DNA of 64,000 nt from the NCBI GenBank assembly GCA_002717625.1, contig PBEF01000008.1, positions 1 to 64,000 on the forward strand. The letters are read 5' to 3'. Origin of the DNA: Fidelibacterota bacterium. GTDB lineage: Bacteria > Fidelibacterota > Marinisomatia > SCGC-AAA003-L08 > D37C17. The translations under genes were made by a program, and so were the position numbers. Each line of letters opens with the position of its first letter. The stretch's first letter is position 1. Below, in pieces: positions 1 through 8,952 of this stretch. The notes beneath the pieces were generated by a model. It ran no database searches and was not told where the DNA came from. It worked only from the letters and a program-made list of their open reading frames with translations.

Positions 1-92
1 CTCCAATAGCAATGGAGAAAGAATTAAGGTTTGCTATTAGAGAAGGTGGTCATACTGTTGGCGCTGGTGTTGTAACTGAGATTAAAGAATAG
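1..92 (+). CDS. tuf: Elongation factor Tu, C-terminal end (partial)
   Basis: Only the last 29 codons are present (frame begins at base 3, TAG stop at 90-92). They read as the EF-Tu domain 3 end, with the family-typical [16 protein letters not shown] stretch. EF-Tu is the GTPase that brings aminoacyl-tRNA to the ribosome. It lies 10 bp upstream of rpsJ, the usual str-S10 junction. The rest of the gene is outside the window. Confidence 0.95.
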   Translation, partial: PIAMEKELRFAIREGGHTVGAGVVTEIKE

Positions 93-102
93 TAGGTTAA
101 GG

Positions 103-405
103 ATGAATAAGATTAGGATTAGAATAAAGGCTTACGATCATATGCTGTTGGATAAATCAACGGAAAAAATCGTGCGTACAGCTAAAAATACAGGAGCTTT
201 AGTTTTGGGTCCTATTCCTTTACCAACTAAGAGAAGTGTTTATACTGTAAATAGGTCTGTTCATGTTGATAAAAAATCACGAGAACAATTTGAAATTAAA
301 ATACATAAAAGGATAATTGATTTACTCAATTCATCATCAAAGACGGTAGATGCTCTAATGAAACTTGATATGCCTGCCGGTGTTGATATTGAAATTAAAT
401 CCTAA
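103..405 (+). CDS. rpsJ: 30S ribosomal protein S10
   Basis: A 100-residue protein of normal S10 length, with the recognisable start [17 protein letters not shown] and the loop [21 protein letters not shown]10 sits in the 30S head and also binds NusB in antitermination. It is the first gene of the S10 operon, 10 bp after tuf and 22 bp before rplC. An AAGGATG context precedes the ATG. The call is secure from sequence and gene order. Confidence 0.98.
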   Translation: MNKIRIRIKAYDHMLLDKSTEKIVRTAKNTGALVLGPIPLPTKRSVYTVNRSVHVDKKSREQFEIKIHKRIIDLLNSSSKTVDALMKLDMPAGVDIEIKS

Positions 406-427
406 TGTAAGAATATAGTTTTTAATT

Positions 428-1321
428 ATGGTTGAAGAAAATAAAATAGAAAAAAATAAAGAAACAATTGAAGAGGTAAAAACTTTAGTAGATGTGGAAA
501 CTGAAGGAGCAGAAGTTCAAAAAGATGAAGCTGTAGTAGAATCGGTATCTGAAGAAGAAATTCCAGTAGAAAAATCAGAAGATTCAAAAGAGTCAAATTC
601 AGCAGAATCAGCAATTAAAGAATCAAATGTTTCAAAAGATGAAAAGATGGATGATAAAAAGGAGATTGAAGATTCTGCTTATCTGAAACTTCCTTTTATT
701 TTAGGTACTAAGTTAGGAATGACTCAAATTTTTTCTGACAATGGAACTGTTTATCCAGCAACAGTTATTCAGGCTGGCCCTTGCAATATAACACAAATTA
801 AAACTATTGAAAAAGATGGTTATTCCGCATTGCAAATTGGATATCTTGATTCAAAGGAATCTAAACAAAATAAACCTTCTATGGGGCATTTTAAAAGGTG
901 TAATTCTAAACCTAAAAAACATCTTAAAGAATTCAGATATAATAATTTTGAAGGCATTGAATTAGGAGATGAAATTAATTTAAGTCAATTTTCTATTGGG
1001 GACCTTTTGCAGGTTACAGGTTACTCCAAAGGAAGAGGTTTTGCAGGCCATATGAAGAGACATAATTTTAGTGGTGGAAGAGCTTCTCATGGTAAAAATA
1101 GTGTTATGAGAAAAGCTGGCTCTGTTGGTGCGGGAACATCCCCTGGTAGAGTTTGGAAAGGGACACGTATGGCTGGTAGGATGGGAAATGATAAAGTTAC
1201 TGTTAAGAATTTAGAAATTATTAAAATGGATTCTGAAAATAATTTATTATTTGTGAATGGTTCAATTCCAGGTCCTAACAATAATATTTTATATATTTCA
1301 AAGGTAAGTTATGAAGGTTGA
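428..1321 (+). CDS. rplC: 50S ribosomal protein L3 with acidic N-terminal extension
   Basis: The L3 core begins near residue 88 (PFILGTKLGMTQIF) and continues through the typical GRGFAGHMKRHNFSGGRASHG loop region (around residues 200-225) to the end. L3 is an early 23S rRNA binder near the peptidyl transferase centre. At 297 residues it is about 85 longer than usual, because residues 1-85 are a Glu/Lys/Ser-rich, low-complexity acidic segment with no L3 similarity that I recognise. The ATG at 428 has a weak ribosome binding site. An internal ATG at 647 would shorten but not remove the extension. The stop is TGA and overlaps rplD by 11 bp, suggesting translational coupling. Confidence 0.95.
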   Translation: MVEENKIEKNKETIEEVKTLVDVETEGAEVQKDEAVVESVSEEEIPVEKSEDSKESNSAESAIKESNVSKDEKMDDKKEIEDSAYLKLPFILGTKLGMTQIFSDNGTVYPATVIQAGPCNITQIKTIEKDGYSALQIGYLDSKESKQNKPSMGHFKRCNSKPKKHLKEFRYNNFEGIELGDEINLSQFSIGDLLQVTGYSKGRGFAGHMKRHNFSGGRASHGKNSVMRKAGSVGAGTSPGRVWKGTRMAGRMGNDKVTVKNLEIIKMDSENNLLFVNGSIPGPNNNILYISKVSYEG

Positions 1322-1937
1322 TATTTATAATAATAAAGGTAAAAAATTAACAAAGAAGATTGAGCTGGATGATAAAGTTTTTTCAATAAAGCCAAGTGAT
1401 CATTCAATTTATTTAACTGTTAAATCAGAATTAGCAGCTAAAAGGCAAGGGACATCTAGTTCTAGAACCAGAGCAGAGGTTAGAGGAGGAGGAGCGAAGC
1501 CATGGAAACAAAAAGGAACGGGTAGGGCAAGGATTGGCTCAACCAGAAACCCATCGAGAGTTCATGGAGGATCAGCGTTTGGACCAAAGCCTAGGGACTA
1601 TAATCTTAAGGTTAATAAGAAAGTTAGATTGTTAGCTAAGAGAAGCATTTTATCATCTAAGATTAAATCTAATTCATATAAGATTATTGATGATTTCAAA
1701 ATGTCTTCTTTAAAAACAAAAGAATTTATTCAAATTTTAGAATCTTTAAAGCTACGTGATGAAAAGTTGACAATGATTATAGGAAATCCTAGTGATAGTT
1801 TATTGTTAAGCTCTAGAAATGTAAATAATGTTAATTTGGTTGTTGCTGACCATATGTCTGCATATGATATTTCTAATTCGAAGATTCTTTTGTTTGATCA
1901 ATCAGGTATAGAAATTTTAAATGAAAAATTAAAATAA
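1311..1937 (+). CDS. rplD: 50S ribosomal protein L4
   Basis: A 208-residue protein of ordinary L4 size. The central RNA-binding loop is clear, from AKRQGTSSSRTRAEVRGGG through KPWKQKGTGRARIGS and RNPSRVHGGSAFGPKPRDY. L4 reaches the peptide exit tunnel. It overlaps rplC by 11 bp and rplW by 1 bp. In gamma-proteobacteria L4 represses its own operon; I see no leader evidence for that here. Confidence 0.97.
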   Translation: MKVDIYNNKGKKLTKKIELDDKVFSIKPSDHSIYLTVKSELAAKRQGTSSSRTRAEVRGGGAKPWKQKGTGRARIGSTRNPSRVHGGSAFGPKPRDYNLKVNKKVRLLAKRSILSSKIKSNSYKIIDDFKMSSLKTKEFIQILESLKLRDEKLTMIIGNPSDSLLLSSRNVNNVNLVVADHMSAYDISNSKILLFDQSGIEILNEKLK

Positions 1938-2257
1938 TGAATAGTAATAGGAATATAATATTAAATCCAATTTTAACAGAAAAAAGTTCAGTTTTAATGG
2001 AAAAGTTGAATCAATATGTTTTTAGAGTTAGCGTAGATGCTAATAAAATTCAAATTAAAAGACAATTAGAAAAAAGATTTAATGTTTCTGTTTTAAAAGT
2101 TGCCACAATGAATTTTAATGGTAAAGCAAAAAATACAACTGTTCGTAGTGGCGGTCATGTTTTGAGAAGCTCTGGAAAAAGAAGTGACTGGAAGAAGGCT
2201 ATTGTTACTTTGAAGGATGGTGATAAAATTAATTTAGTTGATGGAGATTTTAGTTAA
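1937..2257 (+). CDS. rplW: 50S ribosomal protein L23
   Basis: A 106-residue protein beginning with the L23 pattern [20 protein letters not shown] and containing the [20 protein letters not shown] helix-strand unit. L23 lies at the tunnel exit and docks trigger factor and SRP. Start and stop codons overlap rplD by one base (TAATG), and rplB follows after 2 bp. Confidence 0.96.
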   Translation: MNSNRNIILNPILTEKSSVLMEKLNQYVFRVSVDANKIQIKRQLEKRFNVSVLKVATMNFNGKAKNTTVRSGGHVLRSSGKRSDWKKAIVTLKDGDKINLVDGDFS

Positions 2258-2259
2258 AA

Positions 2260-3093
2260 ATGTCTAAGATAAGAAAATTAAAGCCAGATACTCCTAGTAG
2301 AAGATATATGTCTATTTCCTCTTTTGATGAAATAATAGCATCTAAACCTGAGAGAAAGTTGACAGTTGCATTACGTAAAACAGGAGGCAGAAATAATCTT
2401 GGTCGCATAACTTCTAGAAGAAGAGGTGGAGGCCATAAAAGAAGATATAGAATAATAGACTTTAAAAGAAATAAATTTGATGTTCAAGGTAATATTATAT
2501 CTATTGAATATGATCCCAATAGATCTTCAAGGATAGCTTTGGTTGAATATGCTGATAAAGAAAGAAGATATATACTTGCACCTGATGGCATTAAGGTTGG
2601 TGATTCTATAGTATCTTCTATTGTAAATACTATTCCTTTTAAAGTTGGAAATAATACATGTATGAAAAATATTCCAGAAGGTTTATCTATACATAATATA
2701 GAATTAAAGCCGTTGAAGGGAGCTCAGCTTGCAAGAAGTGCTGGTACTTATGCTAGAATAATGGCAAAAGAAAATGGAATGGTTACAATCAAGCTTCCCT
2801 CTGGTGAAGTGAGAATGGTTCATGAAAATTGTCAGGCAACAATAGGTGTTGTTGGTAATAAGAATAATGAAAATATTAAGATTGGAAAAGCGGGAAGATC
2901 TAGGTGGTTAGGTAGAAGACCTAAAGTTAGAGGTGTCGCGATGAATCCTGTTGACCACCCTCATGGTGGTGGTGAAGGAAAAACTTCAGGTGGAAGACAT
3001 CCTGTTTCTCCATGGGGAACGCCTGCTAAAGGTTATAAAACAAGAAAGAAAAGTAAACCATCAAATAGGTTTATTGTCAAGAGGAGAAAATAG
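2260..3093 (+). CDS. rplB: 50S ribosomal protein L2
   Basis: A 277-residue protein of normal length. It carries the conserved L2 core ([20 protein letters not shown]) and the C-terminal signature [19 protein letters not shown], whose histidine is near the peptidyl transferase centre in known structures. L2 helps join the subunits. It sits between rplW and rpsS with gaps of 2 and 3 bp. Confidence 0.98.
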   Translation: MSKIRKLKPDTPSRRYMSISSFDEIIASKPERKLTVALRKTGGRNNLGRITSRRRGGGHKRRYRIIDFKRNKFDVQGNIISIEYDPNRSSRIALVEYADKERRYILAPDGIKVGDSIVSSIVNTIPFKVGNNTCMKNIPEGLSIHNIELKPLKGAQLARSAGTYARIMAKENGMVTIKLPSGEVRMVHENCQATIGVVGNKNNENIKIGKAGRSRWLGRRPKVRGVAMNPVDHPHGGGEGKTSGGRHPVSPWGTPAKGYKTRKKSKPSNRFIVKRRK

Positions 3094-3096
3094 TAT

Positions 3097-3366
3097 ATGT
3101 CAAGGTCTTTAAAGAAGGGTCCATATATTGATTTTAAGTTAGAGAAAAAAGTTGAAAATCTTAATAGTTCTAATAAAAAAGAGGTTATTAAGACTTGGGC
3201 AAGACGTTCTACGATTCCTCCGACATTTGTAGGTCATACTTTTGCTGTTCATAATGGAAATAAATTTATTCCTGTATTTATTAGTGAAAATATGGTGGGC
3301 CATAAATTAGGAGAATTTGCTCCAACTAGATTATTCAGAATGCATTCAGGTGATAGAAAAAAATAA
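3097..3366 (+). CDS. rpsS: 30S ribosomal protein S19
   Basis: An 89-residue protein starting [15 protein letters not shown] and ending in the conserved [20 protein letters not shown]19 is in the 30S head with S13. It follows rplB by 3 bp and precedes rplV by 17 bp. Confidence 0.98.
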   Translation: MSRSLKKGPYIDFKLEKKVENLNSSNKKEVIKTWARRSTIPPTFVGHTFAVHNGNKFIPVFISENMVGHKLGEFAPTRLFRMHSGDRKK

Positions 3367-3383
3367 TATAGTATATAATAAAA

Positions 3384-3734
3384 ATGGAAACTATAGTTAA
3401 ATTAAAATATATTAAACAATCTTCAAAAAAAGTTAGATTTGTATTGAATTCTATAAAAGGTTGTAAGGTAGATAATGCTTTAAAAAAGCTTGATAATTTA
3501 AATAAAAAAGCAGCTTTTTCTATTTCAAAAGCAATTAGATCTGGTATGTCTAATTTATCAAATATTGAAGGTAGTGATACTGTTAATGAAAGTAGTTTTT
3601 ATGTATCTGAAGCTTATGTAGATCAAGGTCCGAGTATGAAAAGGTTCAGGCCTGCAGCGATGGGTAGGGCAACTCCAATCCTGAAAAGATCAAGTCATTT
3701 AACATTAAAATTAAAGAAGATAGATTCTAAATAA
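3384..3734 (+). CDS. rplV: 50S ribosomal protein L22
   Basis: A 116-residue protein. It shows the L22 N-terminal helix (KYIKQSSKKVRFVLNSIKG) and the tunnel-lining hairpin near the C-terminus (GPSMKRFRPAAMGRATPI). Its hairpin lines the exit tunnel beside L4 in known ribosomes. It lies between rpsS and rpsC, as in most bacteria. Confidence 0.97.
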   Translation: METIVKLKYIKQSSKKVRFVLNSIKGCKVDNALKKLDNLNKKAAFSISKAIRSGMSNLSNIEGSDTVNESSFYVSEAYVDQGPSMKRFRPAAMGRATPILKRSSHLTLKLKKIDSK

Positions 3735-3738
3735 GGAG
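3733..3738 (+). promoter_or_regulatory. Shine-Dalgarno site deciding the TTG start of rpsC
   Basis: AAGGAG lies 5 bases before the TTG at 3744. No ATG is placed to give the conserved S3 N-terminus, so this site fixes the non-ATG start. Confidence 0.8.
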
Positions 3739-3743
3739 ATATT

Positions 3744-4364
3744 TTGGGACAAAAAAGTAATCCAATTGGTTTGAGGTTAGGTATTAATAGAGCTTGGGAC
3801 TCTGTTTGGTATGATGAGAGAAACTTTGCAGATAGAATAAAAGAAGATTTAGTCATCCGAAATTATATTTTAACAAAATATTCTACAGCAAGTATATCTA
3901 AAGTTGAAATTAATAGAACGTCTGAAAAAGCTATTGTTAATATTAATACTGCGAGACCCGGATTGATTATAGGTAAAGGTGGCTCAGAAGTAGATCTTCT
4001 TAAAAAAGGTTTAAATAAGCTTGTTGGGTATGAGGTGCAAGTTAATGTTTCTGAAATTAAAAGACCAGCTTTAGTTGCAAAACTTGTTGGACAAAATATT
4101 GCTCAACAATTAGAAAAAAAAGTTAATTATAGAAGAGCTGTGAAAAAATCTATACAAAGCACTATGCAGCTTGGTGCTGCTGGTATTAGAGTATGCATAT
4201 CAGGTAGGCTTAATGGTGCTGAAATTGCAAGAAGTGAAACTTTTAGAGAAGGTAGAGTGCCTCTGCATACATTAAGATCTAATATAGATTATGCAATAGT
4301 TGAGGCTAATACAACATACGGTATTATAGGTTTAAAGGTTTGGATATTTAATGATAAGGTTTAA
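3744..4364 (+). CDS. rpsC: 30S ribosomal protein S3
   Basis: A 206-residue protein beginning [19 protein letters not shown], with the KH-domain loop [20 protein letters not shown]3 forms part of the mRNA entry channel. The start is TTG at 3744, supported by a strong AAGGAG at 3733-3738 and by the canonical N-terminus. It is slightly shorter than the Escherichia coli protein (about 230) because the C-terminal tail is short. Confidence 0.97.
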   Translation: MGQKSNPIGLRLGINRAWDSVWYDERNFADRIKEDLVIRNYILTKYSTASISKVEINRTSEKAIVNINTARPGLIIGKGGSEVDLLKKGLNKLVGYEVQVNVSEIKRPALVAKLVGQNIAQQLEKKVNYRRAVKKSIQSTMQLGAAGIRVCISGRLNGAEIARSETFREGRVPLHTLRSNIDYAIVEANTTYGIIGLKVWIFNDKV

Positions 4365-4372
4365 AGGAAATT

Positions 4373-4786
4373 ATGTTATCACCAAAAAAAGTTAAAAGAA
4401 GAAAAGTACAAAAAGGTAGAATGAAAGGAATGTCTAATAGGAGTAATTTTGTTGCTTATGGTACTTATGGTTTAAAAGCTCTTGAACCTGGCTGGATAAC
4501 AAGTAGACAAATTGAAGCTACTAGAATTTCTATATCTAGAAGAGTTCGTAAAATAGGTAAAATGTGGATTAGAATTTTTCCTGATAAACCGATTACAAAG
4601 AAACCAGCTGAAACAAGAATGGGTAAAGGTAAAGGTTCTCCTGAGTATTGGGTTTCTGTAGTTAAGCCAGGAAGAATTTTATTTGAAATTGATGGGGTTG
4701 ATTTTGATCAAGCAAAAGAAACGTTTAGAGCCTGTTCTCACAAATTGCCGATTAAAACTAAATTAGTTATGAGAAGAGAGCTTTAA
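4373..4786 (+). CDS. rplP: 50S ribosomal protein L16
   Basis: A 137-residue protein with the L16 start [18 protein letters not shown] and the core [23 protein letters not shown]16 helps position the A-site tRNA. It is of normal length and lies 8 bp after rpsC and 5 bp before rpmC. Confidence 0.97.
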   Translation: MLSPKKVKRRKVQKGRMKGMSNRSNFVAYGTYGLKALEPGWITSRQIEATRISISRRVRKIGKMWIRIFPDKPITKKPAETRMGKGKGSPEYWVSVVKPGRILFEIDGVDFDQAKETFRACSHKLPIKTKLVMRREL

Positions 4787-4791
4787 TTTAT

Positions 4792-5004
4792 ATGGCTAAG
4801 AAAAAAAATATTAAAGATATGAGTTTAGAAGAGCTAAATGCAAGATTAGTTGAATGCAGAGAAGCTTTATTTAATTTTAGATTTCAGAAATCATTACAAC
4901 AGTTAGAACATCCTAAGGTTATTCGTGAAACTAGAAGAGAAATTGCTAGAGTGATGACTTATATACGAAAACATGAATTAGAGGCAAAAACAAATGAAAA
5001 TTAA
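4792..5004 (+). CDS. rpmC: 50S ribosomal protein L29
   Basis: A 70-residue, mostly helical protein with the L29 pattern [20 protein letters not shown] and [17 protein letters not shown]29 sits near the tunnel exit next to L23. It overlaps rpsQ by 11 bp. Confidence 0.96.
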   Translation: MAKKKNIKDMSLEELNARLVECREALFNFRFQKSLQQLEHPKVIRETRREIARVMTYIRKHELEAKTNEN

Positions 5005-5254
5005 TGGTCAAAGAAGGCAGTTGATAGGTGTGATATCTTCTAATAAGATGGATAAGACAGTTGTAGTTAATGTCAAGAGAAGGTTCCCTCATCCTATGTA
5101 TAAGAAATTTGTTAATAAAACGAAAAAATATTATGCTCACGATCCGAATGGTGTGTGTGGTATTGGGGATATGGTAGTTATTGAAGAATCAAGACCATTA
5201 AGTAAGTTAAAGAGATGGCGTGTTAAGACAATTCAAGAGAAAGCAGTGAATTAA
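4994..5254 (+). CDS. rpsQ: 30S ribosomal protein S17
   Basis: An 86-residue OB-fold protein with the S17 signature ([19 protein letters not shown], then [18 protein letters not shown] and [20 protein letters not shown]). S17 is a primary 16S rRNA binder. It overlaps rpmC by 11 bp and rplN by 1 bp. Confidence 0.97.
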   Translation: MKINGQRRQLIGVISSNKMDKTVVVNVKRRFPHPMYKKFVNKTKKYYAHDPNGVCGIGDMVVIEESRPLSKLKRWRVKTIQEKAVN

Positions 5255-5622
5255 TGATACAGCAAGAAACTAGATTAAAAGTAGCAGATAACACAGGCGC
5301 TAAAGAAATTTTATGCATAAAGGTTCTTGGAGGATCAAGAAAAAGATATGCAAGAACAGGAGATTTAATAGTTATATCTGTTAAAAAAACGATACCTGGT
5401 TCTAATATTAAAAAAGGAGAAGTTCATAAAGCTGTAGTAGTAAGAACAAGGAAAGAGCGTAAGCGTAAAGATGGTTCTTATATTCGATTTGATGATAATG
5501 CTGCTGTTCTGGTGAATGATAATAAAGAGCCAAAAGGTACTAGGGTTTTTGGTCCTGTTGCAAGAGAATTAAGGGAGAAAAGGTATATGAAAATATTATC
5601 TTTAGCTCCAGAGGTGATTTAA
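5254..5622 (+). CDS. rplN: 50S ribosomal protein L14
   Basis: A 122-residue protein of exactly typical length, starting [18 protein letters not shown] and with [22 protein letters not shown] near the end. L14 contributes to a subunit bridge. Its ATG overlaps the rpsQ stop (TAATG). Confidence 0.98.
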   Translation: MIQQETRLKVADNTGAKEILCIKVLGGSRKRYARTGDLIVISVKKTIPGSNIKKGEVHKAVVVRTRKERKRKDGSYIRFDDNAAVLVNDNKEPKGTRVFGPVARELREKRYMKILSLAPEVI

Positions 5623-5626
5623 ACTT

Positions 5627-5935
5627 ATGGATAAATTTAGAAAAAATGATTCAGTGAAAGTTATTTCAGGAAGCTATCAAGGTCAAACTGGGAGAGTCTT
5701 GAAAATAATTTCTAAAAATAATAGAGTTTTAGTTGAGGGTATTAATAAAGTTAAAAAGCATATGAAACCTTCTCAGGATAATCCTCAAGGTGGAATAGTT
5801 GAAAAAGATATGTCTATACATGCATCAAATTTAATGTTATTAGATAAATCAAAGCCTGTAAAAGTAGGATTTAAAGTATTGGATTCTGGCAAGAAAGTTA
5901 GAGTTAATAAAAAAAATGGGAATACTATTAAATAA
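5627..5935 (+). CDS. rplX: 50S ribosomal protein L24
   Basis: A 102-residue protein with an N-terminal KOW motif (KNDSVKVISGSYQGQTGRVL) and the conserved HMKPSQDNPQGGIVEKDMSI segment. L24 is an assembly initiator for the 50S subunit. Gaps of 4 and 3 bp separate it from rplN and rplE. Confidence 0.96.
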   Translation: MDKFRKNDSVKVISGSYQGQTGRVLKIISKNNRVLVEGINKVKKHMKPSQDNPQGGIVEKDMSIHASNLMLLDKSKPVKVGFKVLDSGKKVRVNKKNGNTIK

Positions 5936-5938
5936 AAT

Positions 5939-6535
5939 ATGTCTAAAGAAAAATATACACCAAGATTAAGAGAAAAGTATAATAAGGAAATTATTACTAA
6001 ATTAGGAGATGCTTTTAAAATTACTAATAAGATGCGTGTACCTAAAATTGTAAAAATTTCTATTAATATGGGATTAGGTGATGCTAAAGATAATAAAAAT
6101 AGTTTAAAACAAGCTGTTGATGAATTGACAAATATCACCGGTCAAAAAGCTGTTATTACTCGTGCTAAAAAGGCAATTTCGAATTTTAAATTAAGAGAAG
6201 GTGATCCTGTTGGAACAAAGGTAACTCTTAGGGGTAATATGATGTATGAATTTTTAGATCGTTTAATATCTATTGCAACACCAAGAATTAGAGATTTTAG
6301 AGGCTTTTCATCTAAGGGTTTTGATAATTTTGGAAATTATAATTTTGGAATTACAGAACAAATAGCTTTCCCTGAAATTGATTATGATAAGGTTAATACA
6401 ATCAGAGGCATGAACTTAACTATAGTAACAACAGCAGAAAATGCTGAAGAATCACATGCTCTTTTAAAAATGTTTGGTTTTCCAATTAATGATATTAAAA
6501 AAAATAAAAAAGATTTAGTACACGAAGAAAAATAA
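5939..6535 (+). CDS. rplE: 50S ribosomal protein L5
   Basis: A 198-residue protein starting with the L5 pattern PRLREKYNKEIITKLGDAF, with SINMGLGDAKDN and RDFRGFSSKGFDNFGNYNFG. L5 binds 5S rRNA and contacts the P-site tRNA. The C-terminal tail rich in Lys and Asn is about 15-20 residues longer than the E. coli protein. Confidence 0.97.
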   Translation: MSKEKYTPRLREKYNKEIITKLGDAFKITNKMRVPKIVKISINMGLGDAKDNKNSLKQAVDELTNITGQKAVITRAKKAISNFKLREGDPVGTKVTLRGNMMYEFLDRLISIATPRIRDFRGFSSKGFDNFGNYNFGITEQIAFPEIDYDKVNTIRGMNLTIVTTAENAEESHALLKMFGFPINDIKKNKKDLVHEEK

Positions 6536-6555
6536 TTTAAGGATTATTATATAAT

Positions 6556-6861
6556 ATGGCAAAAAAATCTAAAGTTGTTAAAAATATTCAAAGAGAGAAA
6601 ATGGTTGATAGGTATTATGATAGAAGGTTGAAATTAAAGGCTATTGTTAAAGATCCTAATTCAACATATGCTGAAAAGAGATTAGCTTATCAAAAATTAG
6701 AAAAGATGCCTAGAGATGCTAATCCTATAAGATTAAGAAACAGGTGTAATTTAACAGGTAGACCAAGAGGAGTTTATAGAAGGTTTGGTTTATCTCGAAT
6801 TAGTTTAAGGGAAATGGTTAATAATGGTTTAATTCCAGGTGTAAGAAAAGCAAGTTGGTAA
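6556..6861 (+). CDS. rpsN: 30S ribosomal protein S14, zinc-free long form
   Basis: A 101-residue protein of the long S14 class, ending in the typical RLRNRCNLTGRPRGVYRRFG and ISLREMVNNGLIPGVRKASW. The CxxC pairs of the short zinc-binding form are absent, so this is the zinc-independent paralogue type. It lies between rplE and rpsH in standard spc order. Confidence 0.97.
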   Translation: MAKKSKVVKNIQREKMVDRYYDRRLKLKAIVKDPNSTYAEKRLAYQKLEKMPRDANPIRLRNRCNLTGRPRGVYRRFGLSRISLREMVNNGLIPGVRKASW

Positions 6862-6886
6862 TTAAACTTAAATAAGGAAAATTTTT

Positions 6887-7285
6887 ATGAGCATGAGTGA
6901 TCCTATAGCAGATTATTTAACAAGAATAAGAAATGCCCATATGGCATTAAAGCCTTGGGTTGATATTCCATCTTCATCATTGAAGATAAGAATTTCTTTT
7001 GTCCTTAAAGAAGAAAAGTTTATAAGGGATTATGTCTTGGTTAAAGATGATAAACAGAATGTATTAAGGGTTTATTTGAAGTATGATGATAATAATAATC
7101 CTGTGATTCATGGTATAAAAAGATTTAGTAAACCTGGATGTAGGCGCTATGTTCCTGCAATTAATAAAATGCGTGTTTTAAATGGCATGGGAATATCCAT
7201 TCTAACTACATCTAAAGGTGTTATGTCTAATAAAAAAGCAAAAAAATTAAATGTTGGTGGAGAGGTGTTATGTCAGGTATGGTAA
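6887..7285 (+). CDS. rpsH: 30S ribosomal protein S8
   Basis: A 132-residue protein starting MSMSDPIADYLTRIRNAHMA and ending GISILTTSKGVMSNKKAKKL then GGEVLCQVW, both diagnostic of S8. S8 binds the central domain of 16S rRNA. An AAGGA site precedes the ATG. It lies 25 bp after rpsN and 18 bp before rplF. Confidence 0.98.
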   Translation: MSMSDPIADYLTRIRNAHMALKPWVDIPSSSLKIRISFVLKEEKFIRDYVLVKDDKQNVLRVYLKYDDNNNPVIHGIKRFSKPGCRRYVPAINKMRVLNGMGISILTTSKGVMSNKKAKKLNVGGEVLCQVW

Positions 7286-7303
7286 AAAGCAGAGGAATTA
7301 GTA

Positions 7304-7849
7304 ATGTCAAATATTGGTAAACAACCTATTAGTGTCCCTGATGGTGTAAGTGTTAATTTGAATCAAAATATAATAAGTATTAAAGGTTCTTTGGGAGAAC
7401 TGTCTTTAGAATTTGATTCTGAAATTAGTGTTAAATATGAAGATAATCAAATTTTAGTTAACCGCCCTTCTAATAATAAAAAGCATAAGGAATTTCATGG
7501 CTTATATCGTGCATTAATTCAAAATATGGTTATGGGTGTTACTCAAGGTTTTTCTAAAGAATTATCTTTAGTTGGAGTCGGTTATACAGCAGAAAAAAAA
7601 GGAAATTTTTTAATTGTAAATGCTGGTTATTCTCATCCTGTATACATGGAGATTCCAGATGTATTAGCTGTTGATGTTCCAAGTGTTACATCAATAGTTG
7701 TAAAAGGTGCCAGTAAACAGAATGTTGGTGATATGGCAGCAAAAATAAGAGAAATACGTAAGCCGGAACCTTATAAGGGGAAAGGCATTAGATATATTGA
7801 TGAATACGTAAGAAGAAAAGCAGGTAAAACGGTAGGCGGTACAGGTTAA
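7304..7849 (+). CDS. rplF: 50S ribosomal protein L6
   Basis: A 181-residue protein with two L6 domains. It begins MSNIGKQPISVPDGVSVNLN and has the C-terminal RNA-binding signature PEPYKGKGIRYIDEYVRRKA. L6 lies near the sarcin-ricin loop. Length and position are normal. Confidence 0.98.
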   Translation: MSNIGKQPISVPDGVSVNLNQNIISIKGSLGELSLEFDSEISVKYEDNQILVNRPSNNKKHKEFHGLYRALIQNMVMGVTQGFSKELSLVGVGYTAEKKGNFLIVNAGYSHPVYMEIPDVLAVDVPSVTSIVVKGASKQNVGDMAAKIREIRKPEPYKGKGIRYIDEYVRRKAGKTVGGTG

Positions 7850-7853
7850 ATAT

Positions 7854-8225
7854 ATGGCAAAAACAAATATAAAAAGAAAAGCGTGGTTAAAAAAGAGAGT
7901 TAGAACAAAACTTTCATTAGGTCATTTAGGAAAATATCCTAGATTAGTTGTGTTTAAATCTAATAAACATATATATGGTCAATTGGTTGATGATAATACT
8001 CAAAAAACATTATTGTCCTCATCTACAAAAGATAAAGATTTAGTTAAAGATTTGGGCGCGGTATCAACCAAAGTTGAAAAAAGTAAGGTTGTTGGTTATT
8101 CATTAGCAAAAAAAATTAAAACTCAAAAAATTGATAAAATCGTTTATGATAGGAATGGATATAGATATCATGGTAGGGTTAAAGCTATGGCTGATGCAAT
8201 AAGAGAAAAAGGAATTAATTTTTAA
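7854..8225 (+). CDS. rplR: 50S ribosomal protein L18
   Basis: A 123-residue protein with the L18 core PRLVVFKSNKHIYGQLVDD and the ending VYDRNGYRYHGRVKAMADAI. L18 binds 5S rRNA with L5. It lies 4 bp after rplF. Confidence 0.97.
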   Translation: MAKTNIKRKAWLKKRVRTKLSLGHLGKYPRLVVFKSNKHIYGQLVDDNTQKTLLSSSTKDKDLVKDLGAVSTKVEKSKVVGYSLAKKIKTQKIDKIVYDRNGYRYHGRVKAMADAIREKGINF

Positions 8226-8241
8226 TTAAGAAGGTTTATTT

Positions 8242-8751
8242 ATGAATACAAATATAATAAGTCCAACAGATTTACAGTTAAATGATGAGAATGTTATTCA
8301 AATTAAGAGAGTTTCAAAAGCGACTACTGGTGGAAGAAGGATGAGATTTAGCTCAATAGTCTGTGTAGGTGATGGTCAGGGACATGTTGGTATTGGTTTT
8401 GGCAGAGCAAATGAAGTTGCATCTGCAGTTAATAAAGCTAAAAGTGCTGCAAAAAAAAGAATTTTTAAATCTCCTTTAGTTAAAGGAACAATTCCTCATA
8501 GATTAGATATTAAATTTGGCTCTGTTAAATTAATGTTAAAACCAGCATCTCCAGGAACAGGTATTATAGCAGGTGCTTCTGTTAGAGCTATTATGGAGCA
8601 ACTTGGAATTACAGATATATTAACTAAAAATACAGGTTCTACTAACCCTGTTAATGTTGTTAAAGCTGTTGAATATGGATTGAAACAATTAAGAGATCCT
8701 TTAACAGTATCAAGGCAAAGAGGAGTAAAATTAAAAGAATTATTTGATTAA
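8242..8751 (+). CDS. rpsE: 30S ribosomal protein S5
   Basis: A 169-residue protein with both S5 regions: the double-stranded RNA-binding part (QIKRVSKATTGGRRMRFSSI, GDGQGHVGIGFGRANEV) and the C-terminal part (GAGASVRAI-like GIIAGASVRAIMEQLGITDI). S5 helps control decoding accuracy and lines the mRNA entry. It is of normal length, with a short extra N-terminal tail. Confidence 0.97.
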   Translation: MNTNIISPTDLQLNDENVIQIKRVSKATTGGRRMRFSSIVCVGDGQGHVGIGFGRANEVASAVNKAKSAAKKRIFKSPLVKGTIPHRLDIKFGSVKLMLKPASPGTGIIAGASVRAIMEQLGITDILTKNTGSTNPVNVVKAVEYGLKQLRDPLTVSRQRGVKLKELFD

Positions 8752-8760
8752 TTATAAGAT

Positions 8761-8952
8761 ATGACAAAAAAAGTAAATAAGATAGAAATCAAGTTAATTA
8801 AAAGTCCTATAGGGTATAATGTTAAGAAAAAGCATACTTTAGAAGCATTAGGACTTACAAAAATGAATGCAGTGGTAGTTAAGAATGCAGATAGTGCTAT
8901 TTTAGGCATGATTAAAAAAGTTTTTCATTTAGTAGAGGTTAAAGAAATATAA
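8761..8952 (+). CDS. rpmD: 50S ribosomal protein L30
   Basis: A 63-residue protein with the L30 pattern IKLIKSPIGYNVKKKHTLEA and LGLTKMNAVVVKNAD. It lies between rpsE and rplO as in the spc operon. The stop overlaps the rplO ATG by one base. Confidence 0.95.
   Translation: MTKKVNKIEIKLIKSPIGYNVKKKHTLEALGLTKMNAVVVKNADSAILGMIKKVFHLVEVKEI

Noticed and set aside
426-614. Minus-strand open frame opposite the rplC extension
   Set aside because: It is Leu/Phe-rich, arises from the acidic Glu/Lys codons on the other strand, and has no ribosome binding site or family pattern.
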